Shown in pieces: positions 25,595 through 34,336 of a stretch of DNA of 64,000 bases (position 1 is the stretch's first letter; every line of letters begins with the position of its first letter). The notes under the pieces were generated by a model. That model ran no database searches. It had not been told where the DNA came from and worked only from the letters and a program-made list of their open reading frames with translations. Source of the DNA: Deltaproteobacteria bacterium (lineage in GTDB: Bacteria; Myxococcota; UBA727; VGSZ01); assembly GCA_016177705.1 (NCBI GenBank), contig JACOUT010000014.1, positions 484,826 to 548,825 of the forward strand, read 5' to 3'. The translations under genes were made by a program, and so were the position numbers.

Positions 25595-26401
25595 TCAGAT
25601 GCCGAAGTCGAACACACCCGTGATGGTGATGGCGGGCGCGAAGAAGAACGCCCCGGGCGCGCGGCCATCAGCGCAGGCCGAGTCGATATCGGAGGCCGAG
25701 ACCTCGGCGGCGGGGAACTGCTCGCCGACGTATTTGTCGACGTTGACCCGCTGGCCGCCGACGAAGCCGTAGCCCTGTTCGCCCTCGGTGCAAAAGCCGG
25801 TGCGGTCACTGTAGTTCGAGAAGCGGTAGGGCTCGTAGCCCGGGTGGCGGAAGGGGAGGTCGAGGCCGATGGCGAAGTTGGGCGTGATGTAGGCCTTCAC
25901 GTCGAAGCCCCACTGGAAGTAGCTACCCTGGTACGCGTAGTCCTCGCCGATCATGGTGTAGCCGCCGCCCATCGAGAAGCCGAGGTCGAAGGGTCGGTCT
26001 TTCCAGGTCACGTCTTTCACACCGTCCGGCCCGAGCGCGGGCAGCTTGACGGTGTCCGGCAGGACGTAGCTCAGCACCTCGAGCGGCGTGACCCGCACCA
26101 CGCCGCCGACGTAGCCAGCGCCGCCAGGGTCGCCTCCGGGCCAGCCCCACCAATGGCCGGTGAAATGCGCCTCGGCGCCGGCCCAGCCAAACAGGTTGAA
26201 GCCGGCCTTGAGCGACGGCACGAAGGTGGCCACCGGGAAGTCCGACTCCTCGCCCGAGTCTTCCTCGACGATGACTTCCTCGGTCGAGTAGAAGCCCCAC
26301 GAGGGCGCCAGCTCGAGGTAGAGGCCGCCATTGCGCGCGCTCGCCGACGGCGAGAACAGCGCGAGGGCCAGCAGGGGAGCTAGAGCGAGGACGGCGCGCA
26401 T
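25595..26401 (-). CDS. Putative outer-membrane protein
   Basis: A 268-residue protein with a signal peptide, LALAPLLALALFSPSASA. The mature part alternates hydrophobic and Gly/aromatic strands (GLYLELAPSWGFYS, FGWAGAEAHFTGHWWGWPGG, PFDLGFSMGGGYTMIG) and ends with ITGVFDFGI, consistent with a small beta-barrel. Acidic and Pro/Gly turns separate the strands. GGAGG before ATG 26401 decides the start. No specific family or ligand can be named. It is 86 bp downstream of a Nudix gene on the same strand. Confidence 0.6.
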   Translation of the reverse strand: MRAVLALAPLLALALFSPSASARNGGLYLELAPSWGFYSTEEVIVEEDSGEESDFPVATFVPSLKAGFNLFGWAGAEAHFTGHWWGWPGGDPGGAGYVGGVVRVTPLEVLSYVLPDTVKLPALGPDGVKDVTWKDRPFDLGFSMGGGYTMIGEDYAYQGSYFQWGFDVKAYITPNFAIGLDLPFRHPGYEPYRFSNYSDRTGFCTEGEQGYGFVGGQRVNVDKYVGEQFPAAEVSASDIDSACADGRAPGAFFFAPAITITGVFDFGI

Positions 26402-26487
26402 CCCACCTCCGGGCGGCCGCGAGGCCGGCGAGCAGTGGAGCGGGTTGTGCACGAGGGGGCGCGGGAAGGAAAGCCCGATCACGGTCG

Positions 26488-27147
26488 TCAGCGGCGCGGC
26501 GGCGGCACCTCGGGCAGGCGCGGCTCCAGGAGATCCAGGCCGAGCGCCTCGCGCAGCACCTCGTCGAGGATGAGCGCCGTCAGCCCCCAGATCGGATGCG
26601 GCCCGGCGGCGAAGTAGGGCGCGCGCAGCTCGCCGAGCATCTGCGTGGCGCGCTTGTCCGGATCGACCAGCTCGTCGAGCGTGAGCGCGAACGCCTCCTC
26701 GACTTCGTCGGCGCGCGGCGACAGGCGCGCCGGGTCGAGCGCGCCGACGAAGGCGAGCACCGGGGTCACGCGCAAGCCGGTGATCGACATCATGTCGTGG
26801 AACGGTCCGAGCACCTCGACGTCGACGGGGGCGAGGCCGACCTCCTCGTGCAGCTCGCGCAGCGCGGTAGCGACCTCGTCTTCGTCGCCGGCGTCCATGC
26901 GTCCGCCCGGGAAGCTCACCTGCCCTTTGTGGGTTCCCACCGTATCGGTGCGCTTGGTGAACAGGATGGCGGGCTTGCCGCCCGACAGGCCGAGCGGCAC
27001 CAGCACCGCCGCGCGCGGTGCCTCCTGGTCGGTGATGCGTCGCCGCACCAGGCGCGCCAGGCGCTCGCGCAGGCGCGCGCGCACCTCGGCGTCGAGGTTT
27101 GGCAGGCGGGGGCGCGCAGGGATCGACGGCATCGCCGGTCCATGCAA
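26488..27147 (-). CDS. Nudix CoA pyrophosphatase-like protein (NudL-type)
   Basis: A 219-residue Nudix hydrolase of the CoA pyrophosphatase group. HKGQVSFPGGRMDAGD holds the NudL-specific upstream element, followed by a Nudix box ending ATALRELHEEVGL. Family enzymes cleave CoA into 3',5'-ADP and 4'-phosphopantetheine. The later segment PHPIWGLTALIL is also conserved in the group. ATG 27147 is used; ATG 27132 is nearly as good. It is divergent from uppP with 35 bp between starts, so the control regions overlap. Confidence 0.87.
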   Translation of the reverse strand: MHGPAMPSIPARPRLPNLDAEVRARLRERLARLVRRRITDQEAPRAAVLVPLGLSGGKPAILFTKRTDTVGTHKGQVSFPGGRMDAGDEDEVATALRELHEEVGLAPVDVEVLGPFHDMMSITGLRVTPVLAFVGALDPARLSPRADEVEEAFALTLDELVDPDKRATQMLGELRAPYFAAGPHPIWGLTALILDEVLREALGLDLLEPRLPEVPPPRR

Positions 27148-27182
27148 GCGTCTCGCGACGACAAGCGCAAGGAGCGTTCGCG

Positions 27183-28001
27183 GTGGATGCGTGGCAAGCG
27201 GTGGTCTACGGCGTCATCCAGGGCGCCACCGAGTACCTGCCGGTGTCGTCGAGCGCGCACCTGGCGCTCGCGCCCTTCCTGCTCGGCTGGGACAAGCCCT
27301 CGCTCGCCTTCGACATCCTGGTGCAGCTCGGCACGCTCGGCGCAGTCATGGTCTACCTGCGCGATGACCTCGTGAAGATCGCGCGCGCCATGGTGGCGGG
27401 CGTGATCGCGCGCCGCCCCTTCGACGACCCGTGGGCGAAGAAGGGCTGGCTCATCGTCGTCGCAACCGTGCCCGCCGTGGTGTTCGGCCTGGCGATCAAG
27501 GACTTCGTCGAGGAGGCGTTCGGCGATCCGCAAGAGGTCCTGCTCGAGCTGTTGCTGACGGGGCTCCTCCTGGTCGCCGCCGAGCTGATCGCGCGTCGAC
27601 GCGCGCACCTCGAGGGCTCTCCGATGACGACCGGCCGTGCATTGCTCGTCGGCTTCGCGCAGGCGCTCGCCATCCTTCCCGGCGTGTCGCGCTCCGGCGC
27701 CACCATCGCGGGCGCCCTCGCCGTCGGCGTCGCGCGCGAAGAGGCGGGGCGCTTCTCCTTCCTGCTGTCCATTCCCGTGATGCTCGGCGCGGGCGTGCTC
27801 GGCGCGAAGGACCTCGCCGACAAGCCCGAGTTGCTCGAGACGGAGGGAGCCGGAATTCTGATTTCGTTTGTCGTGGCGGCGTTGGTGGGGTTCGTCGTGA
27901 TCCGCTGGTTTCTCGGCTACATCCGTCGTCACAGCCTGCTCGGCTTCGCCGCCTACTGCATCGCACTGTCACTCGTTGGGTTACTTGCAACAAGGCTGTG
28001 A
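27183..28001 (+). CDS. uppP: Undecaprenyl-diphosphatase (bacitracin-resistance type)
   Basis: A 272-residue polytopic membrane enzyme that dephosphorylates undecaprenyl diphosphate, recycling the lipid carrier for peptidoglycan and polysaccharide assembly. Both family signatures are present: GATEYLPVSSSAHL near the N-terminus and PGVSRSGATIAG in the second half, along with GRFSFLLSIPVMLGAG. About eight membrane segments are visible. GTG 27183 is the start, with AAGGAG eight bases upstream. The TetR gene 104 bp downstream on the same strand may have its own promoter. Confidence 0.96.
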   Translation: MDAWQAVVYGVIQGATEYLPVSSSAHLALAPFLLGWDKPSLAFDILVQLGTLGAVMVYLRDDLVKIARAMVAGVIARRPFDDPWAKKGWLIVVATVPAVVFGLAIKDFVEEAFGDPQEVLLELLLTGLLLVAAELIARRRAHLEGSPMTTGRALLVGFAQALAILPGVSRSGATIAGALAVGVAREEAGRFSFLLSIPVMLGAGVLGAKDLADKPELLETEGAGILISFVVAALVGFVVIRWFLGYIRRHSLLGFAAYCIALSLVGLLATRL

Positions 28002-28104
28002 CAAAAGCCATCGACGTGCGAAGCTACGCTGGCCTCGTCGCCTACTGACCGATTGGCCCTTCACGAATTCTCGCGCGACTTGGCTCGACTCGATGGGAGT
28101 GCTC

Positions 28105-28755
28105 ATGAGCGGAGCGTCAGCAATGACCACTGATCTGCCACGTCGTCCCGGCCGCCCCGCGCGGCCCGTCACCCGCGAGCACTTGCTCAAGGTCGCGCGC
28201 GAGGCGTTCTCGCAGCTCGGCTACGCCGGTGCGTCCATGGGCGACATCGCCGGCCGCGCGGGCATCCGCAAGTCGTCGCTGTTCCACCACTTCGCCACCA
28301 AGGACGACCTGTACCGCGAGGCGCTCTCGACGGTGGTGGCGGACCTCGGCGTCTTTGTCGGACAAGCGCTCCAAGGCGATGGCACGTTCGTGGAGCGGCT
28401 CGACCGAAGCATCCTCGCGACCCAGCACTACTTCGGCGCCCACCCGGTAGCGGCGCGGCTGTTGATGCGGGAGTTCGTGGATGGTGGCGCCGCGATCACC
28501 GCCGCGGGCGACGCGGTGGCGGCCGTGCTCGAGACCTCGGTGGCGATGTTCGAGCAGGGGATGAACGAGGGCATCTTGCCCAGGACCGACGCGCGCCACC
28601 TGGCCATGACCGTGGCAGCCGTGCAGATTCAGTTCTACGCCACGCCCGAGGTATCGGCACGCCTGGTCGGCGCTGACGTCTTCGCGCCCGACGTGGTCGA
28701 GCAGCGCTCGCAGATCGTGGTCGAGCACCTCCACCGGCTCCTCGGCATCAAGTAG
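28105..28755 (+). CDS. TetR-family transcriptional regulator
   Basis: A 216-residue regulator. The N-terminal helix-turn-helix is typical (EHLLKVAREAFSQLGYAGAS, MGDIAGRAGIRKSSLFHHFATKDDLY), followed by a ligand-binding helical domain. The inducing ligand and the operon it controls are unknown; the nearest genes are uppP upstream and an M48 protease downstream. ATG 28105 has GGGAG five bases upstream. ATG 28123, with GGAG eight bases upstream, is a second possibility that removes six residues. A TACGCT at 28025-28030 in the uppP-tetR gap is a possible -10 for a leadered transcript. Confidence 0.88.
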   Translation: MSGASAMTTDLPRRPGRPARPVTREHLLKVAREAFSQLGYAGASMGDIAGRAGIRKSSLFHHFATKDDLYREALSTVVADLGVFVGQALQGDGTFVERLDRSILATQHYFGAHPVAARLLMREFVDGGAAITAAGDAVAAVLETSVAMFEQGMNEGILPRTDARHLAMTVAAVQIQFYATPEVSARLVGADVFAPDVVEQRSQIVVEHLHRLLGIK

Positions 28756-28871
28756 GCAATCCCCGCCGGCTTGATCCGCGTCACCGACGGAGCAGTCGTG
28801 AGCCGCTACTGGTAGCGCTCCGCTCTTCTCCCGATCCGTTCCGCACAACACCTGCCGGGGGTCCCTCGCCC

Positions 28872-30332
28872 ATGAAAGCCGATGCCCTTCGTTCCGCCAA
28901 GGAACGCACGCTCTACGTCTTCGCGCTGATCGTCTCGATCTTCGCGTGGCTGCTGGTCTGCATCACCATCGTCGGGCTGTTGTACGCGCCCTTCATCGCA
29001 GTCTTCGTGGTGCTCGGCCACGCGCTCGCGCTCGCGCGCATCACCGGGCACTCGATCAGGCTCGGCTCGCGCCAGCTCCCCGAGCTGTACAAGAAGGTGG
29101 AGAAGGCAGCCGAGCGGCTCGGCCTCGAGCGCGTGCCCGAGGTCTACATCGTGCAGGGCGGCGGCTTCTTGAACGCCTTCGCCACCAAGCTGTTGTCGCG
29201 CAACTTCGTCATCCTGAACGCGGAGATCGTCGAGGGCTGTGAGCGGGCCGACGCCGACAAGCCCGCCGATCAGCCGCAGACCATCGACTTCGTCATCGGC
29301 CACGAGATCGGCCACCTCGCGCTCGGCCACCTGTCGTGGAATTGGCTGTTGTGGCCGGCGCAGCTCGTGCCGCTGCTCGGAGCCGCCTACTCGCGCGCCA
29401 AGGAGTACTCGTGCGACGCGTGTGGCCTTGCCGCCTGTGAGGACCTCGAGACCTCGTCGCGGGCGCTCGCGGTGCTCGCCGGCGGCGGCAGCGTGGCGCG
29501 CCAGGTCAACCTCGAGGCCTTGATGGAGCAGCGCCACGAGGCCGGCGGCTTCATCATGTCGCTCATCGAGCTGAACAGCACGCATCCCTTCATCGCCAAG
29601 CGCGTCGCTGCCATCCAGCAGCTGCGCCGCCCCGGCATCGCGCCCGACGGCGGCCGCAACCCGCTGTCCTACGTGCTCGCGCCCTTCTTCGGCTTCGCCT
29701 CCGGCGGCGCCGCGTCGATCCTGCAGCTCTACATCATCGTCTGCGTCATCGGCATGCTGGCGGCGATCGCCATCCCCAACTTCATGAAGTTCCAGGAGCG
29801 CGCCAAGGCGGCGCAGCTCGAGCAGCTCCAGGGCGACCTCGGTGCGCTCGGCGGCGCCGAGAGCGGCGCGCTCGGCGGCCCGGTCGGCATCCTCGGCGAC
29901 GCGCAGGACGCGCCGGCGGACAGCCTGGCGGCGTTGCTGGCGCAGGCGGCGCAGCAGGCGCCGACGCCGGAAGCGGCCCCGCCGCCGCCGGCAGACGAGC
30001 CCCCACCGCCGGCGCGCGTCGAGGCCAAAGGCTGGCTCAAGGCGCAGCAGGCGATGAAGAACAAGGAGGCGGTCGCCGCGCTGGCGACCGGGAAGGCCAT
30101 CGCCTTCGTCGACAAGCTGTACAAGACGGGCGCGAGCAACGTCTACGTCGTCGACGTGCAAGCCGATGATCAGGGCCTGTTCGCCAACGCCATCACCGCC
30201 GAGCTGCCGGCCAAGCCGGCGCTGCGCAAGAAGCTCGTCGACCTGTGCACCGCCGAGTACAAGAAGCTCGGCTACGAAGACCCCTGTGTCGACGAGGGCC
30301 AGCCCGAGCTGTGGTTCTCGTGGAATGAGTAG
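28872..30332 (+). CDS. M48 membrane metallopeptidase with an internal type IV pilin-like helix
   Basis: A 486-residue membrane protein. Two membrane segments lie at residues about 17-60. A soluble M48 catalytic domain follows, with the zinc motif HEIGH at 144-148 and the downstream zinc ligand probably in RAKEYSCDACG. Residues 284-308 then form a third hydrophobic helix, ending GMLAAIAIPNFMKFQERAK, nearly identical to the N-terminal spine of major type IV pilins (consensus GILAAIAIPNFIKFQARSK). It lacks the prepilin cleavage site and the +5 Glu. A Pro/Ala-rich linker and a small C-terminal domain (about 395-486) follow. M48 enzymes of this type act in membrane protein quality control; the role of the pilin-like helix is unknown. 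Confidence 0.87.
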   Translation: MKADALRSAKERTLYVFALIVSIFAWLLVCITIVGLLYAPFIAVFVVLGHALALARITGHSIRLGSRQLPELYKKVEKAAERLGLERVPEVYIVQGGGFLNAFATKLLSRNFVILNAEIVEGCERADADKPADQPQTIDFVIGHEIGHLALGHLSWNWLLWPAQLVPLLGAAYSRAKEYSCDACGLAACEDLETSSRALAVLAGGGSVARQVNLEALMEQRHEAGGFIMSLIELNSTHPFIAKRVAAIQQLRRPGIAPDGGRNPLSYVLAPFFGFASGGAASILQLYIIVCVIGMLAAIAIPNFMKFQERAKAAQLEQLQGDLGALGGAESGALGGPVGILGDAQDAPADSLAALLAQAAQQAPTPEAAPPPPADEPPPPARVEAKGWLKAQQAMKNKEAVAALATGKAIAFVDKLYKTGASNVYVVDVQADDQGLFANAITAELPAKPALRKKLVDLCTAEYKKLGYEDPCVDEGQPELWFSWNE

Positions 30333-30335
30333 CTG

Positions 30336-30360
30336 ACCGCGCGGTTGTTGACCGTACGGT
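30336..30360. promoter_or_regulatory. Tandem palindromic operator candidate
   Basis: ACCGCGCGGT at 30336-30345 and ACCGTACGGT at 30351-30360 are two perfect 10-bp palindromes of form ACCGNNCGGT, spaced 15 bp apart. They lie 40-65 bp upstream of the TAGCGT hexamer of the GspE-N/receiver gene and could bind a dimeric regulator. Confidence 0.45.
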
Positions 30361-30400
30361 TACCGACGATGCGTTGCTCGCGTCCGGCCGCACGCTCCGC

Positions 30401-30412
30401 TAGCGTGCGGCC
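30401..30412 (+). promoter_or_regulatory. Putative leaderless -10 of the GspE-N/receiver gene
   Basis: TAGCGT at 30401-30406 lies six bases before GTG 30413. TTGCTC at 30374-30379 is a possible -35, but the 21-bp spacer is long. No Shine-Dalgarno is seen. Confidence 0.4.
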
Positions 30413-31828
30413 GTGGCGGACGAGCCCAAGAAAAAGCTCGGGGAGATCTTGGTCGCGCGCGGGCTGGCGGCGCGCGAAGAGGTCGCCGCCGTGCTGGCGA
30501 GCCCGGGGCCGGGGCGCCTGGCCTCCGAGCTGTATCGCCTCGGCATCACCGCCGAGCGCGAGCTGGCGCAGGGGCTCGCCGAGCAGCACGGCCACCCCGC
30601 CGTGGTGCTCTCCGAATCGAGCATCGACCTCGAGGCGCTCGACCTGGTGCCGCGCGCCATCTGCGAGCGCTACCACCTGCTGCCGGTCGCGGTCGACGCC
30701 GACACCTTGACGGTGGCGGCCGCCGAGGTGTCGACCGCCGCGCTGCCGCGCGCGCCCATCTTCGATCAGATCGAGCTGGCGAGCGGGCGGCGCGTGCTGC
30801 CCTACCTCGTCATCGACGCCGTGGTCGCCGAGGCGATCCCCATCGCCTACGAGGCGCGCGCCGCGGGCGAGACCACGTTGGTCGGCCACCGACCGCGCCC
30901 GTCCGGCGTGCCCGCGATGGCGCCGCTCGCCGTCGTGCGCGCGCCCACCGCGCCCATCCCGCTCACCTCGGACCCGCTGTTCGCGCCCTCGGACGCGCCG
31001 CCGGGCCCCGCCGAGGCGCCGATCACGGCGCCCGTCGTCGTCGGCACCATGCTGCCCGACCAGCCGGTGGTGCTGGTGGTCGAGGACGACCCCGACGTGC
31101 GCGCGCTGCTGCACAAGGTGCTCGGCTACGACGGCTACCACGTGCTCGAGGCGGCCACCGGCGGCGCCGCGCTGCAGGTGCTGCGCACCGAGCGGCCTGC
31201 CTGCATCCTGCTCGACGCCATGCTGCCCGAGGTGCACGGCTTCGACATCTGCGCCACGCTCAAGAGGAGCCCGACCTTCGCGGCCACACCGGTGATCGTG
31301 GTGTCGGCCGTGTACCGCGGCTGGGAGCATGCGCGCACGGTGCAGGAGACCCACGGCGCCGACGCGTTCGTGGAGAAGCCCTTCGATGTCCACTACGTGC
31401 GCCAACTGGTGGCGCGCATGGTGGGCCGTGAGCTGCCACGCCCGCCCCTGACCCCCCAGTGGCAGCAGGACGTGCGCGCGCTCGCCCAGGAGGCCGAGGT
31501 CGCCTACCGCATGGGGGACCTGGCCGCCTGCGAGGACGCGAGCCGGCGCTGGCGAGCGCTCGACCCGTTCGACGCCCACGCCTGGCTCATCCTCGGCAAT
31601 GCGCGCTCCAAGGCCGGCGACCCCGACGGCGCCATGAAGGCCTGGGAGCGCGCCGCCACCTTCGACGGCCACCTGTTCCCGGCCTTCAAGAACCTGGCGG
31701 CCGTGTATGAGCAGCTTGGCTTCGCGCAGCGCGCGGCCATGGCCTGGTCGCGTGCGCACGATCTCGCACCCGATCCTGACACCCGCCGGCGCATCGCGGA
31801 GCGCCTGGCGCTGCGCCGCGGCCCGTGA
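30413..31828 (+). CDS. GspE-N/PilB-N, receiver and TPR fusion protein
   Basis: A 471-residue cytoplasmic protein with three parts. Residues about 5-150 resemble the N-terminal domain of type II secretion/pilus ATPases (GEILVARGLA, LVPRAICERYHLLPVAVD). A Pro/Ala linker leads to a receiver domain at about 222-345, with VVEDDPDVR, phosphoacceptor Asp268 in LLDAMLPEVHG, and the conserved lysine in VEKPFD. The C-terminus (about 355-471) holds TPR-like helices (DAHAWLILGNARSKAGDPDGAMKAWERA). There is no ATPase core. It may tie phosphorelay signalling to a pilus or secretion machine; that is inference. Confidence 0.82.
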   Translation: MADEPKKKLGEILVARGLAAREEVAAVLASPGPGRLASELYRLGITAERELAQGLAEQHGHPAVVLSESSIDLEALDLVPRAICERYHLLPVAVDADTLTVAAAEVSTAALPRAPIFDQIELASGRRVLPYLVIDAVVAEAIPIAYEARAAGETTLVGHRPRPSGVPAMAPLAVVRAPTAPIPLTSDPLFAPSDAPPGPAEAPITAPVVVGTMLPDQPVVLVVEDDPDVRALLHKVLGYDGYHVLEAATGGAALQVLRTERPACILLDAMLPEVHGFDICATLKRSPTFAATPVIVVSAVYRGWEHARTVQETHGADAFVEKPFDVHYVRQLVARMVGRELPRPPLTPQWQQDVRALAQEAEVAYRMGDLAACEDASRRWRALDPFDAHAWLILGNARSKAGDPDGAMKAWERAATFDGHLFPAFKNLAAVYEQLGFAQRAAMAWSRAHDLAPDPDTRRRIAERLALRRGP

Positions 31829-31909
31829 TCTCCCGGGGCTGGCCAGGGACTTGCGTGCTACCCACCTGGCCGCGCGAGAATCGGCGACGCCGCCCCGGCC
31901 CTAGCTCCC

Positions 31910-33868
31910 ATGCCTGATCCGTCAACCCTGAACATCCGCTTCCTTCGGCCCGACGGCCTCGAGGCGATCGTGTTCGCGGATCCGGGCAAGAGCGTGCTGC
32001 TCGGCCGCGATCTGTCGTGCGACGTGCGCCTGGACGGCCGCAAGGTGTCGCGGCGCCATCTGCGCATCGAGAACCGTCCCGACGGCGCGGTCATCCTGTT
32101 CGACAACGGCTCGCACAACGGCACCTTCGTCAACGGCCAGCGCGTCAACGAGGTGGCGTTGGTCGACGGCGACACCGTGCAGTGCGGCGAGTGGGAGGGG
32201 CGCGTCGAGCTGCGCGTGGCGCGCACCTCCGGCCCGCAGCGGGCGCCCGGCATGATGCCGGCGTTCGAGACGCCCGCAGCGCCCCTGCGCCAGCAGCCGA
32301 TCCGCGCCTCGGCGGACACGGGCACGGGTACGCTCAAGACCTCGGCCAAGGGCCCGAACACCGCCTCCAAGGACGACCCCGACGACGTGTTCGAGGGGGT
32401 CACCGACCCCGAAGGGAGGAGCGGGCCGGCGTCGGTCTCGATCGCGCAGGGCCCGCGCGTCACCACCAAGCCGAAGATGACCCCGCCCGTCACCACGCGC
32501 GTCTTCCAGGTGCCCGAGAACTGGAAGTGGGAGGACACGCCGCAGGCGGCCGAGGCGCTGCGCACCGCGCGCGTCGACGACAACCCGCTGATCCGGCGCT
32601 TCACCGAGAGCCAGGTCAACCTCGACTTCAAGGGCCTGCAGGAGCTCTCCCGCGAGCTCACCGACGACAAGACTGGCGCCTTCCGGCCTAGTAGCCCGCA
32701 GGCGCTCGACGGCATCGCGCTGCGCCTCGTGTTCAAGGTCACCGAGGCGCTCGCCAACGCCGACAGCATGGACCAGTTCCTGGCCGAGATGTGCGAGAGC
32801 CTGCAGGGCGCCGCGCGCGCCAAGGCCGTCATCGTGCTCTTGCCCGACGACACCGGCCACCTGGTGCCGCGCGCCGTCAAGCTGCGCCGCGCCGAGGAGA
32901 AGGTGCAGCTGTCGCGCACGGTCATCGAGCACGCGATCAAGAACCGCGCGGCGCTCACCACCGAGGACGCCTCGGCCGACGAGCGCTTCGCGCGCGGCGA
33001 GAGCGTGTTGCGCTTCGATCTCAAGGCCGTGTTGTGCGCGCCGCTGGTGCGCAGCGGCGAAGTGATCGGCGCGCTCTACCTGACGCGCGACCTGCCTTTC
33101 TCGAACACGGAGCGCGACCTGGTGGCCGCGCTCGGCCAGCTCATCGCCATGGGCCTCGAGCGTTCGCGCCTGCGTGAGCAGTACGCCGCCGCCGAGCGCA
33201 CCCGGCGCAGCCTCGAGCGCTTCCACGCGCCGCGCGTGGTCGAGCGCTTGATGATGGAGCACTCGGCGCCCATGAGCGCGCGCGGCGACGGCCTGTTCCT
33301 CGAGCCGCTCACCGCCACCATCCTGTTCTGCGACCTGGCCGGCTTCACCAAGTGGTGCGAGGCGCACGACTCGGAGACCGTCGGCCTGGTGCTCAACCAG
33401 TACCTCGGCGCCATGACCGAGACCGTGTTCAAGTTCGGCGGCACCGTCGACAAGTTCATCGGCGACGCCATCATGTGCATCTTCGGCGCACCGTTCATGA
33501 GCCCGGACGATCCGATCCGCGCGGTGCGCTGCGCCGTCGAGATGCGCAAGGGCTTTCGCGAGCTGGTGGCGTCGGGCGCGTGCGGCGAGGCGGCGCGCGG
33601 CCTCGACGTGCACATCGGTGTCAACACCGGCAAGGTGGTGGCGGGCACGGTCGGCTCCCAGCAACGTATGGAGTACACCGCGCTCGGCGACACGGTGAAC
33701 ATCGCCTCGCGCCTCGAGGGCGTGGCCAAAGCCGGCATGATCGTGGTCGGGCCCACCACGGCGGCGCTGGTGCGCGATCAGATCCCGCTGCGCTCGCTCG
33801 GCCCGGTCGCCCTCAAGGGCAAGAGCGACATGCTCGAGGCCTTCGAGGTGCCGAACGAGGTCGGCTGA
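31910..33868 (+). CDS. FHA-GAF-adenylate/guanylate cyclase
   Basis: A 652-residue signalling enzyme. An FHA domain at about 20-95 has LGRDLSCDVRL, VSRRHLRIE and NGSHNGTFVNG, the phosphothreonine-binding residues. A GAF domain follows at about 265-415. The class III cyclase domain begins near residue 460 with FCDLAGFT (metal-binding Asp) and contains GDAIMCIFGAP and the TALGDTVNIASRLE transition-state region. It should make cAMP or cGMP in response to a GAF ligand and to phosphorylated partners; substrate choice is not certain. It follows the GspE-N/receiver gene by 81 bp. Its end overlaps a hairpin shared with the convergent Fur gene. Confidence 0.92.
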   Translation: MPDPSTLNIRFLRPDGLEAIVFADPGKSVLLGRDLSCDVRLDGRKVSRRHLRIENRPDGAVILFDNGSHNGTFVNGQRVNEVALVDGDTVQCGEWEGRVELRVARTSGPQRAPGMMPAFETPAAPLRQQPIRASADTGTGTLKTSAKGPNTASKDDPDDVFEGVTDPEGRSGPASVSIAQGPRVTTKPKMTPPVTTRVFQVPENWKWEDTPQAAEALRTARVDDNPLIRRFTESQVNLDFKGLQELSRELTDDKTGAFRPSSPQALDGIALRLVFKVTEALANADSMDQFLAEMCESLQGAARAKAVIVLLPDDTGHLVPRAVKLRRAEEKVQLSRTVIEHAIKNRAALTTEDASADERFARGESVLRFDLKAVLCAPLVRSGEVIGALYLTRDLPFSNTERDLVAALGQLIAMGLERSRLREQYAAAERTRRSLERFHAPRVVERLMMEHSAPMSARGDGLFLEPLTATILFCDLAGFTKWCEAHDSETVGLVLNQYLGAMTETVFKFGGTVDKFIGDAIMCIFGAPFMSPDDPIRAVRCAVEMRKGFRELVASGACGEAARGLDVHIGVNTGKVVAGTVGSQQRMEYTALGDTVNIASRLEGVAKAGMIVVGPTTAALVRDQIPLRSLGPVALKGKSDMLEAFEVPNEVG

Positions 33869-33877
33869 CCTCGTTCG
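33852..33877. terminator. Hairpin between convergent cyclase and Fur-family genes
   Basis: An 11-bp perfect inverted repeat, CGAACGAGGTC at 33852-33862 and GACCTCGTTCG at 33867-33877, has a 4-base loop. It covers the last codons and the stop of the cyclase gene. No T-run follows, so it may act with Rho or from both sides. Confidence 0.5.
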
Positions 33878-33883
33878 AGCTCA

Positions 33884-34330
33884 TCACTTCCGTCGACAGT
33901 CGCCGCACAAGCCGTACAGCTCGAGCTTGTGGTGCGTGACCACGTAGCCGTGCTTGCTGGCCACGCGCGCTTGCAGCTCCTCGATGGTCGGGTTGTGGAA
34001 CTCGACGATCTTGCCGCACGACGTGCAGATCAAGTGATCGTGATGCTCGGCCGACTGCACCGGCTCGTAGCGCGTGTGGCCGTCGCCGAACTGGCGCGCC
34101 CCTGCCAGGCCGACTTCGGCGAGCAGCTTCATGGTGCGGTAGACGGTGGCCTGCCCCACCTTTCCGTCCTGCACACGCACGCGCTCGAGCAGCTCGTCGA
34201 CCGACAGGTGGCCGGCGGACGCGAAGAACACCTCGGCGATCAGCTCGCGCTGGCGGCTGGTCTTCAGGCCATGCTTGGCGATGTACGCCTTGAGTGTCGC
34301 GCGTGGATCGACGTGGCGGTGGTCCTTCAT
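33884..34330 (-). CDS. Fur-family metal-dependent regulator
   Basis: A 148-residue Fur/Zur/PerR-type repressor. A winged helix-turn-helix (KTSRQRELIAEVFF, DGKVGQATVYRTMKLL) is followed by the metal-sensing region with EHHDHLIC. The structural zinc site has two CxxC pairs (CTSC and CGDC). Which metal or peroxide it senses cannot be decided from sequence. GAGG lies four bases before ATG 34330. It is three bases downstream of the FlgO-like gene's stop, so the two are in one operon. It converges on the cyclase gene. Confidence 0.9.
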   Translation of the reverse strand: MKDHRHVDPRATLKAYIAKHGLKTSRQRELIAEVFFASAGHLSVDELLERVRVQDGKVGQATVYRTMKLLAEVGLAGARQFGDGHTRYEPVQSAEHHDHLICTSCGKIVEFHNPTIEELQARVASKHGYVVTHHKLELYGLCGDCRRK

Positions 34331-34336
34331 GTCACC

